DNA of 64,000 nt from Acridotheres tristis (Eukaryota > Chordata > Aves > Passeriformes > Sturnidae): assembly GCA_037013685.1 (NCBI GenBank), contig CM072919.1, forward strand, positions 45,770,116 through 45,834,115, given 5' to 3'. Within the stretch, counting starts at the first letter, position 1. Every line of letters begins with the position of its first letter. The translations under genes and the position numbers were made by a program. This document shows positions 12,899 to 26,630 of this stretch, one piece after another. The notes under the pieces are model-generated. The model was not told the origin of the DNA. It worked only from the letters and a program-made list of their open reading frames with translations, and made no database searches.

Positions 12899-15800
12899 AA
12901 ACTGCTATACTAAAATTCACACATGAATATTCTTTGCTGAAATTGTGGCCTTGAGATGTAAATCACAGTAGTGACAGCCTGTGTTTATATCTCAGGGCCT
13001 ATAGTTAAGCTTGTATGTAACTTGGAAGCAAAACCTATGCATACAGCATTTGCATTTTCTGTTTTCTTTAATCTGTGATCTCTTTTGTGTGATATAATTG
13101 ACAGAGGAAAAGAGAGGGTGCATGAGCAGTAGGTGCCCATGGTAAAGGCTCTCTGTTAGAAACATAAAAAGAGGTATTGCAAAGGTAACTTCACACTCAA
13201 ACCTTTTCTGCTTTATTGTGATTGGGCTTCTCAACCCTTTGAGGCTAATTTTGGAGCCTGGTAACAGACGTTGGTTGGAAAGAAATTCAAACTTATGCCT
13301 TTTCCAATTTGCAAGGACAGTGTAACGCAGAACTTTTGCGAAGTGGAGGTTCACATCTTGCTCCTTTGACTGCTTCCCTTAGTTCAGAGGTTCCTTTTGT
13401 AACCATGAAATTATCCAAACAGAGAATATGCATGTGTAACTTTTTGCTATATATCAGCATGAACGTACACTTCCAGATGTCTGTTTTTCTTGGAAAAACA
13501 CCATTTGGAGCTTCATCACAAATATAATAGTAATTCAGTCTTAATTACCTGACTGGCAGGCTTCTGAGCCTTCTGAGTTTTGCTTTCACACGACTTCAGA
13601 GAGTTTTCTACCTTTTCTCTTTCCAGAACCAGCATCTCTACTAAAGATCAATATATTTGAAATAACCATTGAGGAGGATGTTTCCCAATATTGACAGCAT
13701 GTACTTTAGTAGAAGCAGTGTTTAGTATCTTGCTGAGTTTTTCAATTTATCTCATTGCTTTTGTTTTCACCAAAGCTATGCATAAATAGTTCAGATTGAT
13801 CCATCTGCAAATATTGTAAGTACTGCCATACTTGATATATTCCTCACAGAGATGCATTAAAATATGCCTGTGGGTTGTTTGGTTTTTGGTTTTTTGGTTT
13901 TTTTCCTTAATTAAAGGAAGGGGAAAAGTTTGTTTTCTTTGCTCTCTTTCTTACAATATAACTATCAGCTCTTTATTGACTTTTAAAATATATTTTTTCC
14001 CTTCCCCTCAATATCCTTTTGACCATTCAAATTTAATAGCACCAAAGGCCTGTTTTTAGCAGACCAAAGCAGAAATAATTTCCTATGCATGTTTCCTGTT
14101 AACATGTATTTTCCTTCTACTTTGGTTCCCTTGCTCTTCATCTACTACTGCTTCCCATTCCTCCTTCCTTCCCATTCAGATGTGCGCAGTCTCTTGTTGA
14201 GTGAGAAGCCTTCCCTTCTTACCTTTTCTGTGCTTTATTTTGTTTCCCATCCTGAATTGCTCCCTGTGTTCACTTGCACCCTTCCTGTCTGTTTTATGCA
14301 TGAAAGTCTTCAAAGTGAAAGAAAATGCTTTTTAGCTATATTTAGTTTTCTTCTTGCTGTGAGAACATAAACAGTGCAAAGAAAATGAACAAAGTGAGAG
14401 ACAGAGAGGCTTCCAGGAGTCTTGGCTGATTTCTGAGCAAAGAAAATACACACCCTCACAGATATACATGCCATGCCCCTGGAGATTTCTGTTCTGTCCT
14501 TCAGCCTGATACATGTCAGTTCTTGGGAGCTGTATTTGTTAAACAGAGTACCTGTGCTAATTCAATGGTATGAAAGGAGATCTCTCCAAACCCATTTAAG
14601 TTTGTAATCTTGGGCCCAGTCATGCAAGAGATTTTTCAGAGATAGGTGTACAAAAACAGGCACCTACTTTAAATTTCTACCAACATGTTTTGGTAGAACA
14701 AGATATCAAGGATTAGTTATAAAATATTTTTTTCTAATTAGTTTATTAGAAAATCATATCGTCTTTGCTATGATTTGGAGAAACTCCCAAGAGAAGTATC
14801 TACCAAAAAAACATTGCTTGACTACTGCCTTACCCCTGTGACGGGAGATGGATTTGCCATCTGCTACTGTGTTCATTCTCTGCATCTTCTTTCTGTCATA
14901 GCCTCACTTCACCATCACCTAGCAACTCCTTCAGTCTCTCGAAAAAAAACTGCAAGCTCAGATCTGTATCTCCAAACCAGTGCTCTTCACTGGAAACCTT
15001 TTTCTTTTAAGGGAGATACGGATAACATCCAGTTCTTCCCAGCTTTTATGCCAGACCAGTGTTAGTCACTGCTTGTTAACAGCAGCTTTTAAAAATGTGA
15101 TTACACCTTCAGAGTGGCTTTGTGAGGCATCTTAGTGTCTAGCCTTCCTCTCTGTCACTCTTGCATGTGCACATACTAACTCACATACAGATGCTCAAAC
15201 ACACTGGCCAGGGCTGGTAGACCTCAGGAAAGGTTTTTAGCTGATCTAAAACGAAATGTTTTCTTAAGCTAATGGCTGCATTTTACAAGCATTTGAGTAA
15301 TATGCTCCACAAGAAAATTGTTCAGGCCACCATCACCATTTTTGTGACGACGTGTTCCTGCACCTGTTCCTGCAGTGAAGGGACAGTCTGTCTGTTCTCT
15401 GGCCATCCTTGCTGGTAGAATGAGGATGAAGGGTAAGCAGGCAGGCTTGTCTGGCTGGCTCTTGTCTCACGGTATTCTTGCCCTTTATTTGGCAGTCCTT
15501 AGTTACTAGTGCTGGCCTGCAGCTCAGTGCTGTTATAATGCTGTGATATTGCAAGCAAAACTGAAGATTGGTTTATTTCTATAAAGTAAAAGCATAGCCA
15601 GCTAGAATGAAATTTTAATGAATATTATTTTTCTCTTACACAGCTAATCATCAGGCTCCCTATTTCAGGAACAAGATAGAAAACAGAAAGGTTCAGGGAC
15701 TACACACTGTTAATGACAACTCTTGAAAGGCAATTTCCTGTAAATACATTTAAAATGTGTGCTGTTGAGCATACCAGTTTTTTTCATCTCAGACTAAGAA

Positions 15801-17169
15801 CCCCCAATTCAGTAGCCAGTAAAATCATAGGCTGAAAAAACATATTTAATTTGTTTAATCAGATGTTCCAGCAGATTAATGCCAGGTAAGGAATATAATA
15901 AAATAGGCTATTGCATTGTACACCTTAAATTGTAAGAACACGCTGTTCCTGGGAGAACATGTTGACTGAATTACTGGGGTTTTTTCACTTCAGTCTATGG
16001 AATCTTTATAATATTCATAGCCGTGTTTCATCTTGACAAAATTTTGTTGTTTTTATAGTTAGCAATTCACAAAACAATATACATTGAGCAAAAACTGTGC
16101 TTAGTTGTGTGGGTTTTTTCTTTCTAAATGCTGAAAGCTGTATTTTTACCTTTTGAAAACTACGATGTGGGCTGTTAACTGACTTACAGATAATACTGGA
16201 GGCCTTTTCTAACCTACTCATAATGATGCAGTGAGAGGTGGAGATATTGTTTCAAAGGGCTTTTGTGTGAAGGAAGGAGGTTCTTATTTAAGCCTCTCAA
16301 GAATTCAGAGACCTTTTAATTTGTGGGAAAACTTACACTCGTTTTCTTGGAACAGCTCACAGGTTCTGGTGTGAGGTTGTGTATGGCTCTTCTACAAAGT
16401 TATCACTGGCTGCTTACTCTTGTTGCTGTGCTAAACTGTCTTCTTTTTGTTTTAAGTCCTGTTCATGTGTGCATGGACACTTTTAAATTCAAAAGGCTAG
16501 TTTACATGAAGATGTGTTCTTACTTACAGTGCTAGCTTAAGATTTTGAATTTTTCTGTAATATTTCCAGCTAGGTTATTTAAAGAAATTCAGCTAGTCAC
16601 TTGCAAAGAAATTCCTGGGGAGGGAGACTGTGGTGGTGCTTCTATATTGTTTGTCAACTTGCATTTTTTTAATACAAAAATGTTCGAAGTGGTGCAACTA
16701 CATGTGGAGTATAAAAAACATCTGAAGAATAATAGTGTTTCAGAACTGGAAAAAACATCTAGTAATGACTTCATTTTACTTTCTTTCTGCCAAAACTGTT
16801 CAGAGTCAGTTTTTTCAATTTAGTTTGGCAAGTGAAAGACTGTTGGAAAACAATTTGTTTATGTCATTTGGCTGGAAATAACTAAAGGTTTATTTGAAAG
16901 CATTGTAATGCCACTTAAAAATTCTGTGACTCGGTGTCCATACCTTAAGACGACTGTACGTGTTTCTTACCATGTTGCTTGATGTCAGTAGGGTAGGTAT
17001 GTGTGTTGATGTGGTTTGGATTTGCATATTACAGTGCATATATGCTCATAATTCAGCTGAGTGCCAAAGCATACTGTTGGGGAAAAAAAGCAGTTGCTTG
17101 TCAATTCTGATCCATTCATTCAAGACATGGCTTGGAAAACAGTGATGTCTTTTCCTGGTCTTAAAAAAT
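12899..17169. other. Noncoding stretch
   Basis: No gene recognised. It contains a T/G tract at 13870-13904 and a pyrimidine-rich section around 13920-14280. Minus-strand and plus-strand frames of up to 120 codons occur but show no domain, no conserved look and no splice context that I would defend. Confidence 0.65.
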
Positions 17170-17543
17170 TGAGAGCCAGATATGGTTATGGGATAAGGGA
17201 TTTTTACCTCTGTGTTGTAATAAGGATCCTTATTGGTGCACCACTTTGACAAGTGAGTGCGCCACAATGCACACACACGATAGACTGCATATGCAGTTTA
17301 TAAACCTTAAAAATTAGCATATCTAAAAGGATGCCCCAATGAGATGCCTGGATGATTAGTGTGATAGCCTCCCGTCCCAAGGAATTCCCTCCTGGATGAG
17401 CCAAATCTCTAATTTATAGGAAATGTTCTAGAGAGAACCTTGGTTTTCCAAGGTAGTATAGGGTTTTCTGGCCTTCTGCTACAAGGCCTAAAGATGTTTG
17501 GTCTCCTGGCCTAACAGAATACTAGGACTATGCTAAGTTATCA
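17170..17543 (-). mobile_element. Probable avian endogenous-retrovirus solo LTR
   Basis: Read on the minus strand, this block has LTR order. There is a unique upstream part, then a TATA-like TTTATAAAC (about 17297-17305 on +). About 75 bases later comes a variant poly(A) signal AATAAG in CACCAATAAGG (about 17225). A short U5-like end follows, finishing near a CA at 17170. The boundaries (TG near 17543, CA at 17170) are estimates. I see no second LTR or internal viral gene nearby, so it would be a solo copy. Confidence 0.45.
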
Positions 17544-20500
17544 GACTTAAGGAATTACAAGTGTGCATACTAAGAGTATTGAGGACACGTAAAAGTGATG
17601 CAAAAGGTATACAAAAGAAAAGGCAAAAGATCATTTTGGCATCAACACAAGTATATGGTTCCTTCTAAGGGCAGTAGGAACCTTTGCATTTAAGCAGCCA
17701 CATTCCAGTCAGCAAATGGAATAACTTTATAAAAATTCTCAATTCTTTTGGTTCCCATATTGCAGTTCTACTCTAGTGGATGCAAAATATCTGTCCTGGT
17801 TTGATGACATGAACTCTGACAAATAGCACTATTTCCTTACATGCTGAGCAGTTCTTTACAGAGTTTATTTCAGAAATTTATCTTATTGTATTAATCATGT
17901 TTTTTGAGTTTTTTGTCCTATGCAGCTTCTGAAATTGTTCTTTTCTCCCTTGAGGCTTTCTCTGTGGTTTAAAAAGAAATATTAGACAGCTCCTTTAAAT
18001 CAAGAAGACTCCAGCTTTTATGCTTTATAGCACATTTCATAAAATGGGATAGTATTTTCCTTTTCTATAGCTTTGTGAGTGATTTTGAAAATTTATCTGA
18101 AGAACTTCTAATCTATAAGAAGCAGAGAGCTCTTAATTTAATCAAAGGAATTTTGGTGATGTAGGATTTGTTCCCTGCTGAGGCTGGTAAAAGACAGTTT
18201 TTTCAAATCCTTTTCAAGAGTAAAGTGTGCTTTCTATTAAATGCTAACCAAAATTAAGTTGTAGGGGGCCAAGGAAAACTACTAATTGCAGTTTTAGCTT
18301 TCCTGAAGGAAAATAGTATGTGGGGAATTAATTGGTTGTAATAGATTTTGTTACTCAGTAGAGTACTTAGAGTATCTCTCATCTTGAATTTTTGAATTTG
18401 GGGCTTATATCCTTCTTCTGTACCCATTCTTGAGTGACCTTGTTTTTCACACAAGCTAGGCACCTGAAAAACAAATTGCTATATGAATATACATTTGGGA
18501 ACCTAACATTAGCCATGCATTTCTATTTCCCTTAAGCTAGTGTTGAACTCGGTTCGAGTCCTGTTGCCTGGCCCATCAGGCACTGCTGCAAACACTTCTT
18601 TCCATCTGTCTCTGTCTTGTTTCCTGATATTATCACTAGTGGACTAGAGAATCTGAGGTTATGTGAAAGTATGTGATTGATTGAAACAACTGAGGCAACT
18701 GGTGTCTCCTCCATCGTGGATCAAGGGTCTAACAGTTTTCATTACCTTCCTCATTCCCTCCCTGGTTTGTTTTTGATCTTAGGGGTGACCATAACAAAGC
18801 TGTTGTAAGGAGCTCCATTATGGTTAATATTCTTTGGTAGGTTACTTTTGGTAGTTTAATTGTCTGGATGAGTTCTCTTGGGACAGGAGTATCACTGGTG
18901 CATAATAATGATGTTAGTGAATGCATGCTTGGAAGGCAGGACCACAGCAGCACCAGCCTGGACCAGCTGAAATTGTTGCAGATATCCAGTCTGAGTGATA
19001 TGTAGTGATTTAATGGAAACCAGGAGGAGTCATGGCAGCAACCAGGTCTTTTCCTTCCTTCAGAGTGGTATCAACTACTTTTTAAACAGTGGTCTAATCA
19101 ATCAAAATTACCTGTCACATCTTCCAGGGTAATCTCTTCCACTTTTGAACTGTCTGTTTGCAGCCGTATGGAATGGTTTTCAACTGGAGGCAAAAATGGG
19201 ATTTTGAAATACTTGAATTTCTTAGATAATCTGACTGCTGAACAGCTTAACTAGCATTCATTAAAAGCTATATGTACAAAAGTTATACTCACAGGACCTG
19301 GGGAAGAAGGCAAACAGAACTTGAAGATCATAATGATCCCCTCATACATTCATTCAGTGTGTCCATGGCATATTCTTCTGCAAATTTTGTTGTGAATAGT
19401 TGCATGCTAATATGCAAATGGCCTAAAAATTTCCAGTAGTGTATCATTTATGAGTTACCTGTGTAGAACTGATGCACAAATTATGCCGTCTGTTTTAGTG
19501 CATGCAGATTATTTTAACCACAGCTTCTCAATGCTCTTTAAAGAAAATAATTCCTATTACAATATTTTATTCCTACCTCTGTTGTAAAGTTATGTTTGCG
19601 TAGCAGTTTTGAGTGTGGTTAAACTCCTTTTGAGATGGAAAAATGTGGATGAGTAAAATGATCAAGGTTTCAAACTAGAGCAATACAGCTATTGTGAAGT
19701 TCTTGTTACAAACATAACAAACTTTTCTTATCAAAGTAACTTGTCCCATGCTTTTCTGCTTTTTATCTTCCATGTTTAGTCTATTCTTTTTATACTTAAT
19801 CTTCTCAAAGTCCATTTGACCTATTTTTCTTTTCTCTGATGACTATTTCTGGAGTTTCAGATTACTAAAGTTTTTGAGTTGACCAAATTCCTCTTTTATA
19901 TCTATTCCCCACCCAGGGATTATTTGCATCTCTGTTTGTATCATTCCTTTAAAAATTGACACTTCTACTGATCTCCTTTTTGAGATTTCGTGAAACTTCT
20001 TTCCCCATGGATCTTAGTTCCTGCTTATATGAGTGAAGCAGCTTCCCATGCTTTCCTTTTAAAAAACATGACCACAGTGTTATGTGATCCCTGTAACTCT
20101 GTTTTGCATGTACCACCAAAGACAAATGTAGAAGAATTTTCCCTCTCCTTGTGCCTTTTGCTTTCCTTATCAACCATTTGTCTCAGCGCGCTGCAGTATT
20201 TTATTGGACAGCATGCATTATGTGGTGGTTTTATCTCAAAGTGCAGTGTCTGGTATGTGTTAGTAACAATAGTCCATTGCCGTATCAAAGTCACCAAAGT
20301 GAAGGAGCAGAACTCTGATTCTGGGCTCTGCCAAGTCTTCGACCTGTGCCCTTCACTGTGGTACTACTCTAACTTACATTGCGTACTGTTGTATATAGCA
20401 TGCAGATATTTCCTTCTTTTGGTTGTTTCAAGAAAACTCCATCTTGACAATTTTTATTAATTTGTAATTCCAGATGGCTTTCTAGAAAGCTTGCTAGTAT

Positions 20501-20810
20501 TCTAAAAAGTGCTGTTATTGGCACATGAAATCAGAATTGTGAAAACATAAGTAGCAATTGGGAAGTCTTCTTTGGCTACGTCCAAATATGCCTTTTTGCT
20601 TTGTATGCTTTCAGACTTACAAAATAATGAGAAGTTAATGGGGCCATTTCACTTTATAAAAGGAGGGCCTGTTAACAGTTTCTGCAAGATACACAATGTG
20701 ACGTCAGTTGTGTCAGAGATCAAATGTTTGTTCTTTCTGATTGCTGATCTGAGCTCACTGGTTTGGAAAAGTTCCTTAGTTATTAAGACATCAACACTGT
20801 CTAGTACATA

Positions 20811-20945
20811 GTAGAAAGTTTGCTCTGCTTTTACAGATGGTGTTTGGCAAGATGTAAGAAATCCTTAGGTGCTTCTGAGGAGAGCAGAAGACACAGTATT
20901 TGACAATAAATGTTAAGTAGGCTAACAGGAAGTAGAGCAGTGAGA
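20811..20945 (+). repeat. Unclassified repeat, copy 1
   Basis: It begins AAAGTTTGCTCTGCTTTTAC and ends AGGCTAACAGG. It aligns by eye at roughly 70% with 22467-22595, same strand, 1.65 kb away. The family is not known to me. Confidence 0.55.
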
Positions 20946-22039
20946 TATAGATAAGGCCCTTAGAATGAAGCCCTGAATTTGGAAATTCATTGAGGGGAAA
21001 CAAAATCTAACCCACCTCTTTCTTGCAAGTTATCTGTCACATGCAGAATTCACAAAATACAGCAGTTACAAATGAAAATCTGTGTGCTTTGTTGAAGGAG
21101 CACAATATGCTGTGTTTCCAAGGACTTCTACATGTTGGTTCCTTCAATGAATTTTCAGTTTTGTTTGGATAGTTGTAAAAAAATTTCCATCTGAAAGAAT
21201 CACAGCAGATTATTTTTTAAACAAAAGATATGATTTGTAGCTATAGTTTGTGATTTTGTAGCTGTGATCCTGTGACATTACAATGGTAATGTGTTTCACC
21301 TTGAAGAACAGGTTAGTGCACCACTTTAAATAGAAGAGGAAGGGACTCTTGTAGGTTGTCAAATCTTCTGGGTAATCAGATGTATTCTGAGTATTTGTAA
21401 ACTTTGATGCAGGTGGTATTTTCTGAATTTCTACATTTTCATTTTTTTTCCCATCTGCAAGCTAAAGGAGGAAGATAGATGATCTGACCTTTGCAGTAAA
21501 CCAAAAGATTACAATATGAACATATGTTTTTTATGGTATGAATAGTATGGTAAGTTACTTTTCAAATTCAGTCAGCAAATTAAGAAAAAAATACTACTCC
21601 TATTATGAAGTTTTTAAAATACATCCAAGTACTGTGCCATATTCATGGAACTGGGGGGAGGAAGGGAGAGCAACTGTAGAAATCAAACGGTATCAGAATC
21701 TTAGCATTGTGCTCGGATTAGTTGCTGAGAGACTAAAAGGATCTGTCAGGGCACTGAAACTAATGTGTGTTATTAAAGCTAGGTAAATAAAGGTGGTGTG
21801 AACAGCTGACATGACTTAGAACAGATGAGCAGTCTGAATGGCAGTTTTGTGCTGGTTTTTGCTTGCTGCTTTCTCTGTAGCATTTGTGCTGGCCTGATTG
21901 TATTACAAAGACCAGGAGAAGATGAGATTTTTTTACCCCTTTTACTTTATTTGTGAATTTCATCACTTTGCTACGTCTGATTTTCATCTTATTATTTTTG
22001 AGGCAAAATAAAAAATAAATCAGGTAGACTAATCAGGGC

Positions 22040-22130
22040 TTGTTTGATTTTTTTGTTGTTGGGTTTTTTTTTGTTGTTTGTTTGGGGTTTTTTTGGTTTT
22101 TTTTGTTGTTGGTTGGTTGGCTTTTCTTGT
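22040..22130 (+). repeat. T/G-rich low-complexity tract
   Basis: Runs of T interrupted by G or GG, including TTGTTGTT and GGTTGGTTGG steps, lie on the + strand. It resembles the tract at 6047-6222. Confidence 0.85.
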
Positions 22131-22466
22131 TAGGCATTGCAGCCTACACAATTTCTGGTCTGCTTTTTTTTAGCTGTTCACTCTGAAATTGTTCATCCTA
22201 TCATTAATTAGCAAGAACAGCATTTTCCAGTTTTCACAAGTGCAACAACAGTACTGCCACAAATATTACACAGAAGATTTTACATTCAGTCACCCTTAAA
22301 ACCTTCATAATCAGTTGTGGATTGAGAGCTGTTGACAAGTGTTCATTTTTTCTCTCCTTCTTTAAATTCATATGATACTTTCTTTCCCCTGCCAGATAGA
22401 GACAAAAGATAGATATTTTAAAAATTACTTCTTTAGTGGCATAAATTAATGGTATTTATAATGCAG

Positions 22467-22595
22467 TAAAAAGTTTGCTCTACTTTTGCAGTGATGCCTG
22501 GAAACACATAAGAGACCATTCAGTACTTCTGCAGATAGTGAAAGTCACAGCAGTTGACAGTAGAAGTTTATTAGGCTGACAGGCATTACAGGGAT
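22467..22595 (+). repeat. Unclassified repeat, copy 2
   Basis: It begins AAAAAGTTTGCTCTACTTTT and ends AGGCTGACAGG. It is the partner of 20811-20945. Shared blocks include the TACTTCTG/TGCTTCTG and GTTGACAGTA/TTTGACAATA steps. Confidence 0.55.
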
Positions 22596-25500
22596 TGGGT
22601 GGATTAAATGCTCTCAGATTTAAAATCCAAATATTTTTAGATTTTAAGTTTTCATCACTTTTTAATGATTGAGTCCATTGCAACATGTAAACATTTGCTT
22701 CATTCTGAGGATACATCAGTTTAAAAATGTATAATATATTTTACTCCTCAAATGTTTCGGATATGGGAGCATACAGGTTTGATCTTAGATGTCTGTGTGT
22801 CCTTCTGGTACAAATTGAATCTATTCCTCAAACTAGTGTTTGAGATATTATTTTTTTAAAAAAAGAGAGCTGAATTGTATACATATTTTTTTTCTTGTAA
22901 CTGAGTGGCTACATACATTACCTCAATTTTTATTTGAAGGCTATGCAAATACCCAAACACTCATGTATAAAAAAGCGTTCTCTGACATTAAAAGACATAA
23001 TGTTTTTGGAGAGGGGGTTAACTTGTGATGACTGTTGAGAAAGCTGTCGGATCTTTGATGTGTTGTTCCTTTTACCACTCTGTGCATTAAATTATGCTTC
23101 TTTCACTTCTTTAGATCTGTGTACTGGCACTCTGCCTAGCAATGCTTGCAGGTTCCTAAACACCACTCTTCATTGTCTGGTAAACTCGGAAGGCAATTAA
23201 ACCATGAAAATTTTAGTCAGCATTTTTTTAAATCATGGAGAAAAGCTCCTTTAAGAAGCTGAAATGTAATAAAATCAATATAAGTCCCTCTATTCACCTG
23301 AAGCTAACACATCAGTTTCCTCTTGTGTCTTCTGAAAACAATGCTGATAGTATGCTGATATCTTTGGTTGGATTTTGTGTGGAAGCAAGATGTATGTAGG
23401 TGATTTTTATGTGTGTCAGAGGATATTTTTTGTGTCCCAAACCCCTTAATTTACAAATAATCTGATAACTAATCCTACTGTTCAAATTCTACTGGAGAGG
23501 GTAGGGGAAAAAAAAAATATTGATAGTTTTGATTGACCTAAGTTTGTCAACTAAATTTCACAGTGGTCCAAAGTACCAGCAAGTTTCATGGAATAATAAA
23601 CAAGATAAGATGAGATCTAATTTGGAAATCTAGTGCTGTTGTGCATATTGTATTAGTTGGCAGAGAATCCAGACTGGAGGGAGACTTGATAAATGCATGG
23701 TCTGCAAGAGAAGTTTGTATGAACTCAAGTCTGTATAATTTCCAAGAAGTAGGTGAGTTAGCTTTAAATAGTGCCTTTTGATCTTGCAGCTCCCTTTAGG
23801 TAGCTCCAAGAATACCATGAATGGTTTTTGGGTACTGGAGCTTGGAGTGGGAGAAACTAGAGAACAAGTATGAAAAGAGTATCTTTTTATTGATGAATAT
23901 GTGTTAATGGATTTCTTCACTGTGGAGCATTTTTGTCTTAGAAGATTTGCCCCTTCTGGCAAAATTTTGTGTAACAAAGGTCTCCAGCTTCACACTGGAG
24001 CTGAAATCTGGCAGTGTATGACTGTCCCTAATGTGGTGTGGTGGAAGAATGCTGCCTTATAAATCTGTAAGTCCTTTTAATGAGTTAAAGAACTGACTTT
24101 AAAAGCTACTCTCACAGCTTCCTTAAGGCAAATACGTCTGGACAAATCTTACCAGTAAAAGTGAGTTTTGCAGTAATGAAATTACTGTGGTTTTCATACT
24201 TGTATTAGAAGATGTTGTGTCAAAGTAATAACAGAGGGGAGACCGAAGTTATGATGGAATTTGACCTGATTACTCTTTTTAATGGAGTTCACCATAAATG
24301 CTGTTTGTAGGACTAGAAATTCTTCTTAACATCCTTACAAGTTGTGCTGACAAACTGCTGTGATCAAGAAAGAATGTAGTCTTGCTGTGTAAACTCCCAG
24401 TAACCTATGACAGATAAAATTACTATTCTGATAATCTTTTTTTTTGTCTGGTTCTGAGTTATTGTCATTGGTATGAATTTAATATAAGATTCTTTGTGCT
24501 TTTCTGAGAAGTCACCTGCCACATTCTGAGAATTTTGTGTCCTGGCAAAAGAGAACTATTCAAGAATTAAGAAATGGCTAAATAAATAGGTAATCTGAAA
24601 TGCACAGAATTATGAGAAAGAAGTTTCCGGATTGAGTCCAAAATTGTGTTCCATCCCAATGCATTCACTTGCCACAAAAAACCCCAAAATGTTTCCTGAA
24701 AATGTATGTGTGTTTCAGACTGAAAAATATGCACAATACTGTCTATTTTATTTGTATGCTATTGATCTTAAACATGCATAATTGTTTCTTGTTGTCTTTA
24801 ATTTCTAGTATTCTCCCTCTGCCCACTGGAAAATTTAAAGCTTTGTTTAATCTTGTTTTGTCTTGTGTTTTTACTCCTCATACTTAAAATTAAAGATTAC
24901 ACCTGTGAGAAGTTATAAATATATTTTCTTTTGCATGAAGTTTCTAACTCACAGCAGAAGCCTGGCAGCAGTACACTCATATGTCTGTTTTAAAAGCTAT
25001 GAGGAATATTTCAATTTTAACTATAAATCAGAACAAGGCAGTATATGTAGAGGAGAGCTACATCGCTTATATTTGGAGTGTGATTCCTCAACAGCGTGTT
25101 TTATTAGTGCTTTTAAAAAAGGATTTGTTTAAGAAAATTGTCTTAAATATGCTAAGAAATGCATTCTCAAAAAAAAAAGTTTTCATGGTAATGGAAAGAA
25201 AGCAGAACTGATTTTTGGTTGAGTAAATTAGTACATGGGCCTGTAGGAATCTAGCAATAGCATATTTCATGAATGTTGGCTTTCACTGAAGATGTAGGCC
25301 GTTCTAAAGTTAACTTGAAATTGAGCTGAGAGGCCATTCAAGTGCAAGTAGCAATACCTGTTCATGTGAGCTGGGCCTCAGCAACTGAGGTTGTGTAAAA
25401 ACAGATACTTATTTATAATCTGGAAAAATAAATACCTTATGCTGTTAGTAAAAGATATAAGGAACACGGAATTAAAAATTCAAGAGCAAGGAATCAGAGT

Positions 25501-26066
25501 TGGGTAGGAAGCTCACATCTGCTGTCTATCATCTCAGTTCTCAAAATGCCATCTATGTGGTGGGCAGAGTGGTGTTTACATTGTGGGCTTCTGGCTTATC
25601 AGAGAAATTAAAAAGGTGTCCCTGTAGTTCTAGGGGAAAATGCACATGGCACTTTTCCCCCAGAGTGATGGAAATTACAGTTTGTGTTAGTTTAGAAGCA
25701 TGTGGTTCTATGATTCTAGGACAAGAAACTAGACTGTGAAAGAGTTTTGGGGGGGTTTTTTGTTTTTTTTTTTCCCTGAAGCGTACATTGAATAGATATG
25801 ATATTTTTAAAGTCTGCATTTAAGACTAGGAGGTGTTCAGAGCAGACAGCTGGAACTGAAGGCTGTAAACTTGTGTTTCAAAATCTGTACATGTCACAGT
25901 AGTTTTTGCTGCATGTAAGATTTGTGACCAAAATGTTGACTCTTCAAGAGTATTTGGGAAAAATGCACTTTAAATTCCTACTGTACTTTAATGTTTCTCT
26001 TTCTTTGTCATCAGGTAGGATAGCATCTAGCAAGTTAGAAAGGAGATGTTACAGCCATCTTTCACT

Positions 26067-26630
26067 TGTGATTTAAACCCAGCCAGCCACTGAGCCCCAC
26101 ATACTGGTTCACTCGCAGATGGAATGGGGGAGAGACTCAAAAGGGTAAAAGTGAGAAAACTCGGGGGTAGATATAAAGACTGTTTAATAGGTAAATCAAA
26201 ATCTGTGCATGCAGGCAAAGCAAAACAAGGAATTCTTTCACCATTTCCCACGGGCAGGAAAGTGTTCAGCCATTTTCAGGAAAGCAGGGCCCCATCACAC
26301 CTGATGGTGAAAAGAAGGAAAACACAGTCACTTTGACAATCCTCCCTTCCTTTTTCCCCCAGGTCTATATGCTGAGCATGATGCCATAAGGTCTGGGATA
26401 TCCCTTGGTCAGCTGGGCTCACATGTCCTGGCTGTTTCCTCTCACAGCTCCGTGTGCATCACCAGCCCACTCACTGCAGGGTGCAGCAAGGCCTTGATGT
26501 GGTATAAGCATTATGCAAGAGTAGAAAACATCCCTGAATTATCAACACCGTTTCTAGCACAAATCTAACATGTAACCCTACACTAGCTACTGTGAAGAAA
26601 ATTAACGTTTTCCCAGCCAAAGTCAGCACA
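26067..26630 (-). mobile_element. Avian endogenous-retrovirus solo LTR (reverse orientation)
   Basis: About 564 bases match, from memory, a very common bird LTR that on the minus strand starts TGTGCTGRYTTTGGCTGGG and ends TTTAAATCACA. Minus-strand signals are in order: TATA-like GCATATAGA (26364-26371 on +) and poly(A) signal ATTAAA (26183-26188 on +). The ends are TG...CA. No exact target duplication is visible in the five bases on each side. There is no internal viral sequence on either side, so this is a solo LTR left by recombination. It lies about 2 kb upstream of the putative UTR exon and points away from PIP5K1B. Confidence 0.8.

Larger units (their letters stand above)
17544..26066. 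other. Noncoding stretch with a repeat pair
   Basis: No gene recognised. The notable content is a pair of similar 130-bp segments (20811-20945 and 22467-22595), a T/G tract at 22040-22130 and a G/T run at 25744-25774. A 156-codon + strand frame at 19990-20460 has no recognisable domain and is not reported as a gene. Confidence 0.65.

Noticed and set aside
18551..18561. GGTTCGAGTCC, which looks like a tRNA B box
   Set aside because: No acceptor stem, D arm or anticodon arm can be built upstream, and no terminator-like T run follows at the right distance. Taken as chance.
19990..20460. 156-codon + strand frame
   Set aside because: No domain, no splice or Kozak support, and many cysteines and leucines of the kind random AT-rich frames give. 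Frames this long occur by chance in 64 kb.
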